Source of the DNA: Fictibacillus terranigra
GTDB lineage: Bacteria > Bacillota > Bacilli > Bacillales > Fictibacillaceae
Reading direction: 5' to 3'
NCBI RefSeq assembly: GCF_030412265.1
Contig: NZ_JAUHLN010000011.1
Span: 1-60,473, forward strand
Length of the DNA stretch: 60,473 nt
Every line of letters begins with the position of its first letter. Position 1 is the first letter of the stretch. The translations under genes were made by a program, and so were the position numbers. Below, piece by piece: positions 26,608 through 34,571 of the stretch. The notes beneath the pieces were generated by a model. It searched no databases and was not told the origin of the DNA. It worked only from the letters and a program-made list of their open reading frames with translations.

Positions 26608-27132
26608 ATGAACCCTTTGAGGTCATTTGCTGAGCACGTTGAATGGCTGGAGGAACTCAGGACGGTGGAAGAGGAATGGTGGCTTAACCCAATTGCAAAC
26701 GGAAAATGGTCATTGGGTGAAATAGTGTCTCATTTTCTATCGTGGGACTTATTTGTGATCCATCATCGGGTTCCTTATTTTTTGGAACACCAAGCCTTTA
26801 CGGAGGACGTGGCGGAAGCAGAAAAAATGAACCAGGATGCTTCTCGTTACGCCAAATCTGGTGTTTCCAAATCTCAATTGCTTGAGGAAGCGATACGAAC
26901 AAGGAACAGGCTGATCCAGCAGGTGGAAATCATCCCAGAAGATTGGTGGATTCATCCTTTTAAATACAAAACAAAGACAATGATGTTCGCTGCCTATATT
27001 GAAGGCCTGGTCCAGCATGACAAGCATCATCAGGATTTGATCATCCTCTTCCTGAAAAGTCAGCCAATCATGCCTAATCGTTGCTCTTTAAGCAGAATGG
27101 TAGCGCAGAAGAACGAATTTCCCCGGAAATGA
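26608..27132 (+). CDS. DinB-superfamily protein
   Basis: A 174-aa four-helix-bundle protein of the DinB/YfiT group. Potential metal ligands are the conserved histidines in SLGEIVSHFLSWD (about residue 41) and in HDKHHQDL (about 138-142). These proteins are often bacillithiol- or thiol-dependent transferases; the substrate is unknown. GAGGAG is 2-5 nt upstream. Its 3' end overlaps, on the opposite strand, the tail of a broken DUF962 gene. Confidence 0.82.
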   Translation: MNPLRSFAEHVEWLEELRTVEEEWWLNPIANGKWSLGEIVSHFLSWDLFVIHHRVPYFLEHQAFTEDVAEAEKMNQDASRYAKSGVSKSQLLEEAIRTRNRLIQQVEIIPEDWWIHPFKYKTKTMMFAAYIEGLVQHDKHHQDLIILFLKSQPIMPNRCSLSRMVAQKNEFPRK

Positions 27133-27473
27133 TCGAACATAAGCGGGAATTTTTAATACAGCTTTTTAATTCCTGTTCCAGCCTTCCTGTTAAAGTAAAG
27201 AAGAACATCTTGAAATCTGCTCGCGAAGACCATAGGGGATGTCCGAATGCTGCCGGCTTGTTGCCTTCGATAAAGAAATGGATGTACTACGCAAGACCAT
27301 AAGCGGTAAAGGGCTGCCAGCAAAAACCAGACACTGACTGAGGCCCAAGAGCCGATAAAGACAAGAGAGGTGCCTAGAAAATGCCATGCTCTTGTGCTTT
27401 TCTTGGAATGCTGTGTTAAATAGAACACCCAAAATTCATCAAAAGTCTTCAGTTCGTCTTTGTGGTATACGTG
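27074..27473 (-). pseudogene. DUF962 (Mpo1-like) membrane protein, frameshifted
   Basis: Reading the minus strand, one frame (from 27473) gives LKTFDEFWVFYLTQHSKKST and then RAWHFLGTSLVFIG with hydrophobic segments. The next frame (from about 27280) gives HFFIEGNKPAAFGHPLWSSR and ADFKMFFFTLTGRLEQELKS. Together they make the full DUF962 pattern. A CATCCAT stretch near 27278 looks like a 4-nt insertion that breaks the frame. No ATG, GTG or TTG precedes the conserved N-terminus in frame, so the start is lost too. The end overlaps the DinB gene. Confidence 0.72.
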
Positions 27474-27545
27474 GCTGCATCAAGCTCTGCTTCCTCATCC
27501 ATTTCTTTAGTGCATTCGACACAGACAGCTATTTTTCTTTACCAA

Positions 27546-27576
27546 GCTCCGCCACTCGAGGCGGGGTTATTTTTTA
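27546..27576 (+). terminator. Hairpin with T-tail
   Basis: CCGCC/GGCGG arms with loop ACTCGA, followed by GTTATTTTTT. It would end transcription coming from the DinB side. Confidence 0.6.
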
Positions 27577-27648
27577 AAAAGATTAGTATTTTGTCAGACG
27601 GGTAAGTTATATAAGACATACGCCAGAGAATAAAAGGAAGGTGCAAAA

Positions 27649-27942
27649 ATGTTAAAAACGCAAACAGCTGAACGGGTAGATATGCTGTATTCATTATTAG
27701 GCCAGCAGCTTGAAGAAAGGAAATATAACAAAGAACGTGTACAAAAGATAACCGAACTTTGCCAGCTATTAAAAGAAGATGTCGAAGTGGGCGAACAAAC
27801 TACAGAAGTATTTGATGATATTGTGGCAGTAGGACAGGATGCTCTGGAAACCCAAGGGAATAAAGAGAGCTTTCTGCAATCGAAGGAAAAAGAGTTAATC
27901 GAGTATTATGAGCACCTCAAAAAACTGCTGGAGGAGCAGTAA
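27649..27942 (+). CDS. Hypothetical helical protein (97 aa)
   Basis: An acidic, largely helical protein without membrane segments (RVDMLYSLLGQQLEERKYNK at the start, IEYYEHLKKLLEEQ at the end). AAGGAAGG precedes the ATG. I do not recognise the family. It ends just before the sigma-B-type promoter of the YflT-like gene and could belong to the same stress response. A weak GGGTAA at 27600 hints at its own sigma-B promoter. Confidence 0.65.
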   Translation: MLKTQTAERVDMLYSLLGQQLEERKYNKERVQKITELCQLLKEDVEVGEQTTEVFDDIVAVGQDALETQGNKESFLQSKEKELIEYYEHLKKLLEEQ

Positions 27943-27943
27943 C

Positions 27944-27969
27944 GTTTTAGATGCATTGAACAAGGGTAC
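27944..27969 (+). promoter_or_regulatory. Sigma-B promoter of YflT-like stress gene
   Basis: GTTTTA, 14-bp spacer, GGGTAC, a close match to the sigma-B consensus (GTTTWW / GGGWAW). It lies 41 bp before the start codon. sigB itself is at 54412 in this window. Confidence 0.8.
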
Positions 27970-28009
27970 ATTTGAAAAAGAACGATATTAATCATTTGGA
28001 GGGATTACG

Positions 28010-28549
28010 ATGGATCAGAAAAAGGTCATTGGTGTTTTTTCCACAGAAGAAGAAGCCGTATCAGCGATTAATTCTTTACGTGAAAGAGGCTATGATGAAG
28101 AAGACATCTCAGTAATCGCCCAGGATAAGGAAGAACGGCGCCACATTGAAGACGAAACAGGAACAAAAGCCGGTGAAGGAGCAGCAGCCGGTGCTGCGAC
28201 TGGCGGTGTGCTTGGCGGTGTAGGAGGTTTGCTCGCAGGCGTAGGTGCACTTGCTATTCCGGGAATTGGTCCGATTGTTGCTGCGGGTCCGATCGCAGCG
28301 ACCCTTGGCGGAGCAGCGATCGGCGCAGGAGCAGGGGGACTTGTCGGTGCATTGGTCGGTATGGGCGTTCCTGAAGAGGAAGCAGAAGAATACCAGAACT
28401 ACGTAGAAAGCGGGAAAATCTTAGTTTTGGTGGATGCTGATGCTGAGCGCCGGGAGCATGTGTACGACACATTCCAAAGCAACAATACGTTGAACTCCCG
28501 CTATTATGATAGAGGTTTGCCTGGAGAAGACAGCGGCAAAATCTATTAA
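28010..28549 (+). CDS. General stress protein, YflT/GSP17M-like
   Basis: A 179-aa protein. The N-terminal domain (residues 1-45, VIGVFSTEEEAVSAINSLRE then GYDEEDISVIAQ) is the heat-induced stress protein YflT domain. A central Gly/Ala-rich stretch, about residues 55-120, looks like two membrane-inserting helices. The C-terminal ILVLVDADAERREHVYDTF is a second ferredoxin-like unit. In B. subtilis, relatives belong to the sigma-B regulon, consistent with the promoter seen here. Molecular role unknown. Confidence 0.85.
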   Translation: MDQKKVIGVFSTEEEAVSAINSLRERGYDEEDISVIAQDKEERRHIEDETGTKAGEGAAAGAATGGVLGGVGGLLAGVGALAIPGIGPIVAAGPIAATLGGAAIGAGAGGLVGALVGMGVPEEEAEEYQNYVESGKILVLVDADAERREHVYDTFQSNNTLNSRYYDRGLPGEDSGKIY

Positions 28550-28590
28550 CAAATACGCGCGAGAGCGGAACAACCGCATAATTTGGATTG

Positions 28591-28624
28591 GAGCTAAAGC
28601 TGAATGCTTTAGCTTCTTTTTGTT
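28591..28624 (+). terminator. Terminator of YflT-like gene
   Basis: AGCTAAAGC/GCTTTAGCT arms, loop TGAAT, then TCTTTTTG. Confidence 0.88.
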
Positions 28625-28725
28625 TGTTCACCGGTGTATTTGTCGAAGGATTATAGTTGAAGAAGGTGGAAGGTTATGTAAAAATAAAATAAACCAACTA
28701 GTCATTTTTATTGGAGGGATAAAAT

Positions 28726-29643
28726 TTGGTTTCCATTAAAAGGTTTGACACACTCAGTTTTCAAGAGGCAGTTGATTTATTTAATGAAGGATTCAAGCAT
28801 TATTTTACGGACATTACATTGACTGTTGATTCGCTGATTAAAAAGCTCGCTAATGAAGACCTGTCTCCTGAAAAGTCAGTGGTCGCCTTTGATCAGGAGA
28901 AACCTGTGGGCTTTGTCATGAACGGCTTCAGAACCGTAGAGGGCCAAAAGGCATCCTGGAATGGCGGGACCGGCATCATCCCTGAATATCGCGGAAAAGG
29001 TGTAGGAAAAGAGATGATTTCTGCGTGTATGGGTATTTATGAAGAGGAGGGCGTTGATCTTCTTCTGCTTGAAGCGATCTCTGAAAATACGAGAGCGATC
29101 AAATTATATGAGAGCATGGGATACAGCGTGTTTGATAAACTGGCCTTTTTCGTCAATCATGAGTCTCTCTCTGAAAGAGCCTTTTATCATGAAGGAGATT
29201 ATGATTACATTCACGGCATTCCCCAGGATGTGAAAGATATTGAATTTTATCAGCATATGACACCATGGCAAACACAATATCAAAGTATTAAAGATGGTGA
29301 ATCGATGACTGTAAAAAGTGGTAGAGAAACGGTTGGGTATGCTGTATTTAAACGTACGATCAATGCATCAGGAAAACGGGAGGGCATTGCACTGTATCAG
29401 TGTGAAGCAAAACCGGGTCATGATAAAGCGGCTGATGTGATCCAATTTATGCTTCGTGAGATTTATCGCCCGGCTGAAGGTGCCTGCCGCCGCATGACGG
29501 TAAACTTTTCAAAGAGCAATACGCTTGTTTGTGAGTCACTTTCTAAAGAGGGATTCACTGTAATGATCGAACAGGTGCATATGTCAAAAACGGTGCGTAA
29601 ACCGTCTGGCAGCGAAACAGGGATAAAAGCCGTACAATCATAA
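28726..29643 (+). CDS. GNAT-family N-acetyltransferase
   Basis: A 305-aa protein. The acetyl-CoA-binding motif A is GIIPEYRGKGVGKEMISACM (about residues 84-103), followed by motif B LLLEAISENTRAIKLYESMG. The C-terminal 150 residues form a second, degenerate domain. The start is a TTG at 28726 with GGAGGG 7 nt upstream. The substrate is unknown. A TetR regulator follows. Confidence 0.88.
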   Translation: MVSIKRFDTLSFQEAVDLFNEGFKHYFTDITLTVDSLIKKLANEDLSPEKSVVAFDQEKPVGFVMNGFRTVEGQKASWNGGTGIIPEYRGKGVGKEMISACMGIYEEEGVDLLLLEAISENTRAIKLYESMGYSVFDKLAFFVNHESLSERAFYHEGDYDYIHGIPQDVKDIEFYQHMTPWQTQYQSIKDGESMTVKSGRETVGYAVFKRTINASGKREGIALYQCEAKPGHDKAADVIQFMLREIYRPAEGACRRMTVNFSKSNTLVCESLSKEGFTVMIEQVHMSKTVRKPSGSETGIKAVQS

Positions 29644-29727
29644 ATCAAAAGAAATAAAGGGTTTCGTTCATTCGTGCAGAAAAAGGTGTGCATACAACCA
29701 CGAGATCAAAACATTGGGGGAAAGAGC

Positions 29728-30351
29728 ATGCCAAAAGTTTCAGAAGAATATAAAGAGGAAAAGAAAAACAGGATTCTTGAGAGTGCCATCCGCTGTTTTG
29801 GAGAAAAAGGGTATGAAGCGACCATCATTGATGATATTGTGAGAGAATCCAATTTGAGCAAGGGCGCCATCTACAATTACTTTAACAGCAAGGAAGAAAT
29901 TTACCTTCAGCTCCTTCAGGGGAAAACGAAGGATTTTTTCTCAGAGGTAGAGAGTGAATATCATAAGCGCTCGAGTGCGACAGATAAACTGCGTTTTTTA
30001 TTTGAACGGTTCCAGGACCAGCCGCTGAGTGACGAGCGCAGAAAATCCATGAGGTTATATACTGAATTTTGGCTTTATAGCGCCCGTCAGGAAGATTTAA
30101 AGAAACTGATGGAAGAACGGTACAACCGATTTACAGGTTTCATAAATGACATCATTAAAGAAGGACAAGCGACAGGAGAGTTCAGAGAACAGATCGACCC
30201 TGAATTTATTTCACAAATCTTTTGGGCGTTAAGGGATGGCAATGTTCTTCATTATTCTCTGCTTGGGGAAGAAGAGCAATATAAAAAAACGTGGGTGATG
30301 CTTGAGGAGCTATTTATCAGCTGTTTAACCACGCCAAAAAATCGGGAGTAG
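29728..30351 (+). CDS. TetR/AcrR-family transcriptional regulator
   Basis: A 207-aa repressor. The HTH is at about residues 15-55 (ILESAIRCFGEKGYEATIID, DIVRESNLSKGAIYNYF), with a ligand domain after it. ATG 29728 follows GGGGGAAAG; the frame is open upstream. The target is unknown; the adjacent acetyltransferase is one candidate. A terminator overlaps the stop codon. Confidence 0.92.
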   Translation: MPKVSEEYKEEKKNRILESAIRCFGEKGYEATIIDDIVRESNLSKGAIYNYFNSKEEIYLQLLQGKTKDFFSEVESEYHKRSSATDKLRFLFERFQDQPLSDERRKSMRLYTEFWLYSARQEDLKKLMEERYNRFTGFINDIIKEGQATGEFREQIDPEFISQIFWALRDGNVLHYSLLGEEEQYKKTWVMLEELFISCLTTPKNRE

Positions 30352-30367
30352 AATCCCGATTTTTTTA
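30336..30367 (+). terminator. Terminator of TetR gene
   Basis: AAAATCGGGA/TCCCGATTTT arms with loop GTAGAA and T-run, overlapping the stop codon. Confidence 0.9.
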
Positions 30368-30583
30368 TGTGCAAAAAAAGAGAATAATTTCCCGGGTTAT
30401 AAACGATTTTGTCGAACCATCCAATTCGAAACAACGGTAATGCTATAGAGAGTGGAAGCAGGAATGATGGAACGTTAATCAACAGTAGGAACGTGTCGTA
30501 ATACCCCGATATTTCTATATTAATAGCGACTGGTTATCCATTGTAATTTACAAAAATTGGAGTACACTTAAGTTTGGGATTTT

Positions 30584-30610
30584 TGAAACCTTTTACTTCA
30601 AAACATCGAC
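30584..30610 (+). promoter_or_regulatory. Sigma-X autoregulatory promoter
   Basis: TGAAAC, 17-bp spacer, CGAC: the ECF pattern typical of sigma-X (CGAC at -10). It ends 32 bp before sigX. Confidence 0.82.
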
Positions 30611-30641
30611 TAAAACAATAGATAGATAGGGGGGCAACGCA

Positions 30642-31187
30642 GTGAAAGACTCGTTTGACCGGTTATATGAGGAATACCATCATTCCTTGTTTCAGTTTAT
30701 TTACTACATGGTCAGGAACAGGGAGGCGGCAGAAGATATTGTACAGGAAGTGTATATAAAAGTGCTCAAAGCCTATGAAGCATTTGAAGGGAAAAGCTCT
30801 GAAAAGACATGGCTTTATTCCATTGCAAGGCATGTCACCATCGACTGGATCCGGAAGCAGAACCGCCGTAAAAAGAAACTTCTGTTTTTTACTTTATCGG
30901 AGAACGAGAACGAGCTTGTGGATCAGCAGTCCCTGCCGGAAGAACTGGTCAGCCAGAAGGAATCGGTCAAAGAGTTATATCATGCGTTAAAAAAATGTAC
31001 GATACAACAGCAGCAAGTGCTTATCCTGCGTTACATCCAATCGCTCTCCATCGCGGAAACCGCTGCAGTGCTCGGTTGGACAGAAAGTAAAGTGAAAACG
31101 ACACAACACCGGGCGATCAAGGGACTAAAAGGTCTTCTTGATCAGACGTCAGGCCTGGAGGAGGAATGGAAAGATGGAATCGTCTAA
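30642..31187 (+). CDS. sigX: ECF RNA polymerase sigma factor SigX
   Basis: A 181-aa ECF sigma factor. Region 2 is LFQFIYYMVRNREAAEDIVQ then YSIARHVTIDWIRKQ; region 4 is LSIAETAAVLGWTESKVKT. Close in motif detail to B. subtilis SigX, which adjusts surface charge and resistance to cationic peptides. The GTG start at 30642 follows AGGGGGG. It overlaps rsiX by 14 bp. Confidence 0.94.
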   Translation: MKDSFDRLYEEYHHSLFQFIYYMVRNREAAEDIVQEVYIKVLKAYEAFEGKSSEKTWLYSIARHVTIDWIRKQNRRKKKLLFFTLSENENELVDQQSLPEELVSQKESVKELYHALKKCTIQQQQVLILRYIQSLSIAETAAVLGWTESKVKTTQHRAIKGLKGLLDQTSGLEEEWKDGIV

Positions 31188-32505
31188 ATGGACAGAAGAA
31201 GAAATACAAAAGCAGCTGGAAAAGATGCCCTCTGTCAAAGACAAGCGCTCCCGTGAATTAATATTTCATGAGATAGAAGGAAGACTCGAAGAATCAAAGC
31301 TTAGCAAAAAGACGACAAGAACCTGGATCATGCCGGGACTGGCGACTGCCTGCCTGCTGGCCATCATCTTGCTCCTGGTGCCAGGCACCTTCATTAAAAA
31401 CGATGTGTCTGCCCCTTCCTTGCATGAGAAGCCTAAGAACAACACCCTCGTCAGGAAAGAGAAAGACGAGGTCAAAGAACCGAGTCCGGCTCCCGAGCCC
31501 AAACAGTCAAAGAAAACTGTACGTGTAGAAGAGCAGAAGAAGCCTGCAGCTCCCGAGAGAAGTGTGAAGCCTTCAGGGCCGGCAAAGCCGGAGCCAACGG
31601 CAGATCCCCCTGTCCAGAGATATAAAGTAAAGGTTCCAGAACCATCAACCGCTTCCATTATGGCTGCTGTAGAAAGCGGGAAATATCATCCTCCGATGAC
31701 CAAGACAGATCTTGCGGAGCAGATGTCTGCGGGAAAATCGGTTGTAACGGTAGCGTACAGTGACGAACAGGCCCAATTCGTCGTACCGGTCTCATTTCTT
31801 GTGAACGGGAAGGGAACCTACGCCGATAAGGTTCAGAATGTGCTTGGCAGCTTTAAACCAGAGCGAGTGGGACTACAGCCGACCATGCTGAACAAGGCAA
31901 AGCTGAAGGAAAAAGAAGGAGCCGTTGTTGTTGACCTGCCGCCTGGATCGGTGTCTTCCGCAGAAGAAGCATTGCTTCCCAAGATCTTGGGTTATACATT
32001 TGCTTATAACCATGAATACTCGAACGTAAAATTCATGACAGGAGATCAGCCTGGCTATAAATTTTCGAACCTGGGCCCGAAAGAGGAAATGGATATAACC
32101 AAAAACAGTGGAGGAGCAAATTTTTTGTATACCTCTCCATCAGGGGATGAGTTCCTCGTCGACAGCAACGCGACAAGTTTTGCAGGCTCAGCGGGAAGCA
32201 TGCAGGCAGCGTTGGATGAGCTGAGCAAAGGATACAAAGATCAAAAATTAATGCCGGCTGTTCCCGAGGATATAAAGCTTACAGCTTCCAGTTCGGGAGC
32301 ACTCACAACGATCCGTGTAGAAGGAAATGGCTTAAAAAATGACGAGAAAACCAGAAAAATGATGGATGCCCTGTTAATGACCGCTAAGAACTATGGAAGC
32401 CAGTCAGTTTCGGTTACCAATACCAATCTTGAAGCGATCGGCCCTTATGATCTAGAACAGCCGATAGATAATCTGGTGGGTGTTAATTTTATGGTTGTAA
32501 AATAA
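31174..32505 (+). CDS. rsiX: Anti-sigma-X factor RsiX
   Basis: A 443-aa membrane anti-sigma factor. The N-terminal cytosolic part binds SigX, one transmembrane segment spans about residues 50-70 (MPGLATACLLAIILLLVPGT), and a Lys/Glu/Pro-rich linker (about 75-155) leads to a large extracellular domain. ATG 31174 follows GGAGGAATGG and overlaps sigX. A 13-bp palindrome GGTGCCAGGCACC that also occurs upstream of tag is built into the membrane-segment codons (VPGT). Confidence 0.92.
   Translation: MESSKWTEEEIQKQLEKMPSVKDKRSRELIFHEIEGRLEESKLSKKTTRTWIMPGLATACLLAIILLLVPGTFIKNDVSAPSLHEKPKNNTLVRKEKDEVKEPSPAPEPKQSKKTVRVEEQKKPAAPERSVKPSGPAKPEPTADPPVQRYKVKVPEPSTASIMAAVESGKYHPPMTKTDLAEQMSAGKSVVTVAYSDEQAQFVVPVSFLVNGKGTYADKVQNVLGSFKPERVGLQPTMLNKAKLKEKEGAVVVDLPPGSVSSAEEALLPKILGYTFAYNHEYSNVKFMTGDQPGYKFSNLGPKEEMDITKNSGGANFLYTSPSGDEFLVDSNATSFAGSAGSMQAALDELSKGYKDQKLMPAVPEDIKLTASSSGALTTIRVEGNGLKNDEKTRKMMDALLMTAKNYGSQSVSVTNTNLEAIGPYDLEQPIDNLVGVNFMVVK
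31377..31389. repeat. GGTGCCAGGCACC palindrome, copy 1 (inside rsiX)
   Basis: An odd-length perfect palindrome, identical to the copy at 38810-38822. Here it encodes part of VPGT at the end of the RsiX membrane helix. Confidence 0.75.
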
Positions 32506-32608
32506 TTTTCCAATATATGTAACTTTTTTATCAGCAAGGCGTCTAATGCATTGGAACGAGAAGAGAACTGGACCATCCTTCATCTTCCAAACCATTTTCA
32601 GGAGGTAA

Positions 32609-33073
32609 ATGATGATGAAACGACTTGTAATGGCGCTTGTTTCATTGGGAACAGCTGTAGGAATCTTATTGGGAGGCACTCATGTTGCCAACGCTTCGCC
32701 GTCTTATGACCAGGAGGTAGCTGCAACAGCCCGGAACTTGATTGGATCGCCTTTCAAATGGGGAGGGACGACACCAAAGGGTTTTGACGCTTCAGGATAC
32801 ACACAGTATGTATATAAACATTCTGCAGTGAAGATGAGCTTGCCGAGGACTTCTGCTGATCAATATAAAACGGGCACAGCCATAAAAAAAGAGAATTTGA
32901 AACAGGGAGATCTTGTTTTCTTTAAAACGGATGGGAAGAAAGTCTCCTTTTCCGGCATCTATCTCGGGAAAAATCAATTTGTCGGTGCGACTTCCAAAGG
33001 AGTAAGAATTCAGTCCCTCACTACAAAGTACTGGAAAGATGCTTATGCAGGCGCTAAACGTGTATTAAAATAA
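32609..33073 (+). CDS. Secreted NlpC/P60-fold protein lacking catalytic residues
   Basis: A 154-aa protein (counting from ATG 32609; AGGAGG spacing favours the ATGs at 32612 or 32615). The signal peptide ends near ANA (residues 27-29). The NlpC/P60 fold is clear: IGSPFKWGGTTPKGFD, LPRTSADQY, GDLVFF, GIYLGKNQF. The catalytic Cys (normally DCSG) is Ala61, the catalytic His (SHVGIY) is Phe114, and the third polar residue (FIHA) is Gly126. It therefore cannot act as a normal peptidoglycan endopeptidase and may instead bind cell wall or regulate other hydrolases. Confidence 0.88.
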   Translation: MMMKRLVMALVSLGTAVGILLGGTHVANASPSYDQEVAATARNLIGSPFKWGGTTPKGFDASGYTQYVYKHSAVKMSLPRTSADQYKTGTAIKKENLKQGDLVFFKTDGKKVSFSGIYLGKNQFVGATSKGVRIQSLTTKYWKDAYAGAKRVLK

Positions 33074-33082
33074 GCGGCAAAG

Positions 33083-33120
33083 TAATCAGGCTTCAAAGCG
33101 GAGCCTGATTATTTTTTATT
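33083..33120 (+). terminator. Terminator of NlpC/P60-like gene
   Basis: AATCAGGCT/AGCCTGATT arms and a T-rich tail. Confidence 0.9.
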
Positions 33121-33142
33121 TAGTACCTTGTAATAAACAGTA

Positions 33143-33466
33143 GTGAATGATCAAACCGGCCGTATCTCCAGTAATGCGAAGGTGATGATCAAGACCTCGA
33201 CAGGAGATGTTCAAGACTTTACGATGGAAAGTGCCAGCAAAGATGTTCACGTTGAATCGGATACAGGAAACGTGGAACTTCGAATGAAGCAGCCCCCATC
33301 TGCGTTTGAACTGCATGCATCTTCTGACACTGGTGATGTTGGCGTTTCCAGGAGGTGGAAAGTGGATTATGAAGAAAGGAGCGAGCATTGAGGGAAGGGG
33401 AAAGCAGGTAATCGAGGGCCAAGCATCGAGGTTAAAACAGATACGGGAGATAATTACTTAAAATAA
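33143..33466 (+). pseudogene. DUF4097-type (putative adhesin) C-terminal remnant
   Basis: One frame gives repeated beta-strand units typical of DUF4097: KTSTGDVQDF, ESDTGNVELR, SSDTGDVGVS, KTDTGDNYLK. An in-frame TGA at 33389-33391 splits off the last 24 codons. Stop codons (TAG, TGA) immediately precede and no ribosome site or start is present, so the N-terminal part is missing. It is about 107 codons of decayed sequence. Confidence 0.7.
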
Positions 33467-33480
33467 CTGAAATAACATGG

Positions 33481-33513
33481 AAAGCTCCAGATCAGTTCTG
33501 GAGCTTTTTGTAC
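33481..33513. terminator. Bidirectional terminator before DMT gene
   Basis: AAAGCTCCAG/CTGGAGCTTT arms, loop ATCAGTT, T-run. It lies at the 3' end of the minus-strand EamA gene. Confidence 0.9.
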
Positions 33514-34439
33514 TATATCGCTTTATTGATGTTCACTTTCTTGGAAAGGGCACCCTTTTTTCTAGACAGACCCAGGCAGATGCCTGCCACGATCAGAAGA
33601 AGGGCGATGGCGTGGTACCAATGGATCTTTTCATTCAAAAAGAGTGAAGCGAAAAACAGGGAGCTGATGGGCATTACGTTTAAAAACAGAGTGGTTTTAC
33701 TAGGACCAATTTCTGAGATGGCCATGTTCCACCATGACGTACATAGAGCCGTCGCTATACAGCCTGAGAACGCCATGACACCATATGAGAACCAGTGAGC
33801 CTGATAAACAGGAGGATGGACAGGATGGACGGCCCACATGATCATCAATAGCAAGGCACCGAACAAATGGCTGAATGCCGTCACTTGAAAGACGCTGGCT
33901 TGCTTGACCGCCTGTTTGATGAACAAGCCTCCGGCCACATAGGCGAGCATGGAAAGGAATACGAAAAGGTTTCCTTTTATCGCATCTGTCCCTGTCGCAC
34001 CAGGATGGCCGACGACAAGGATAACGCCGACAAACCCCATACCGATCCCGATGAACCGTTTGAGTTCAAACCTATCACCGAGAAACAGCATAGCCAATAG
34101 AGCTGTTGTCAGAGGATTGAGCCCCAGAATGAGGGACCCGGCAGAGCCTGTCGTATAGCGCAAGCCTTGGGAGATCAGGAGCTGATGCAAAAAGATCGAC
34201 GTAAACCCGACAAGGAAAATGAGGACCCAGGAAGAGACAGTCAGCTGTTTGATTCCCAGCTTCCACTTGCCGTATGTAAAGAGCAAAAGGCCGGCAGCCG
34301 CCATTGAGATCCTCCAGGCTGAAAGCTGTACCACAGGGAAAATTCCCGACAGATATTTGATCATAATAACATTTAAACCCCAAATAACGGTAACCACACT
34401 TAATAAAACGAGCAATAAATAATAGCGTTTTTTCTCCAT
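33513..34439 (-). CDS. EamA/DMT-family transporter
   Basis: A 308-aa protein with ten predicted membrane helices and two EamA repeats (LSVVTVIWGLNVIMIKYL at the N-terminus; GNLFVFLSMLAYVAGGLFIK in the second half). The start at 34439 (MEKKRYY) is chosen because AAAGGGA is 7 nt upstream; the frame is open to 34490. It may export metabolites such as amino acids, but the substrate is unknown. It is divergent from uvsE. Confidence 0.9.
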   Translation of the reverse strand: MEKKRYYLLLVLLSVVTVIWGLNVIMIKYLSGIFPVVQLSAWRISMAAAGLLLFTYGKWKLGIKQLTVSSWVLIFLVGFTSIFLHQLLISQGLRYTTGSAGSLILGLNPLTTALLAMLFLGDRFELKRFIGIGMGFVGVILVVGHPGATGTDAIKGNLFVFLSMLAYVAGGLFIKQAVKQASVFQVTAFSHLFGALLLMIMWAVHPVHPPVYQAHWFSYGVMAFSGCIATALCTSWWNMAISEIGPSKTTLFLNVMPISSLFFASLFLNEKIHWYHAIALLLIVAGICLGLSRKKGALSKKVNINKAI

Positions 34440-34571
34440 AGTCATATCCCTTTGTGTTGGTAGTATGCTGCTAACCGAATATAAACCCATTTCAAATATT
34501 TGTCCATAACCTGGAAGCTGATCGAAGAAAAATTTTTGGGGAATACTGTTAGAAGAATGGAGGTGAACGGT

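Noticed and set aside
27081-27302. 73-codon plus-strand reading frame after dinB
   Set aside because: It is the antisense of the DUF962 relic, has no ribosome site and overlaps the dinB end.
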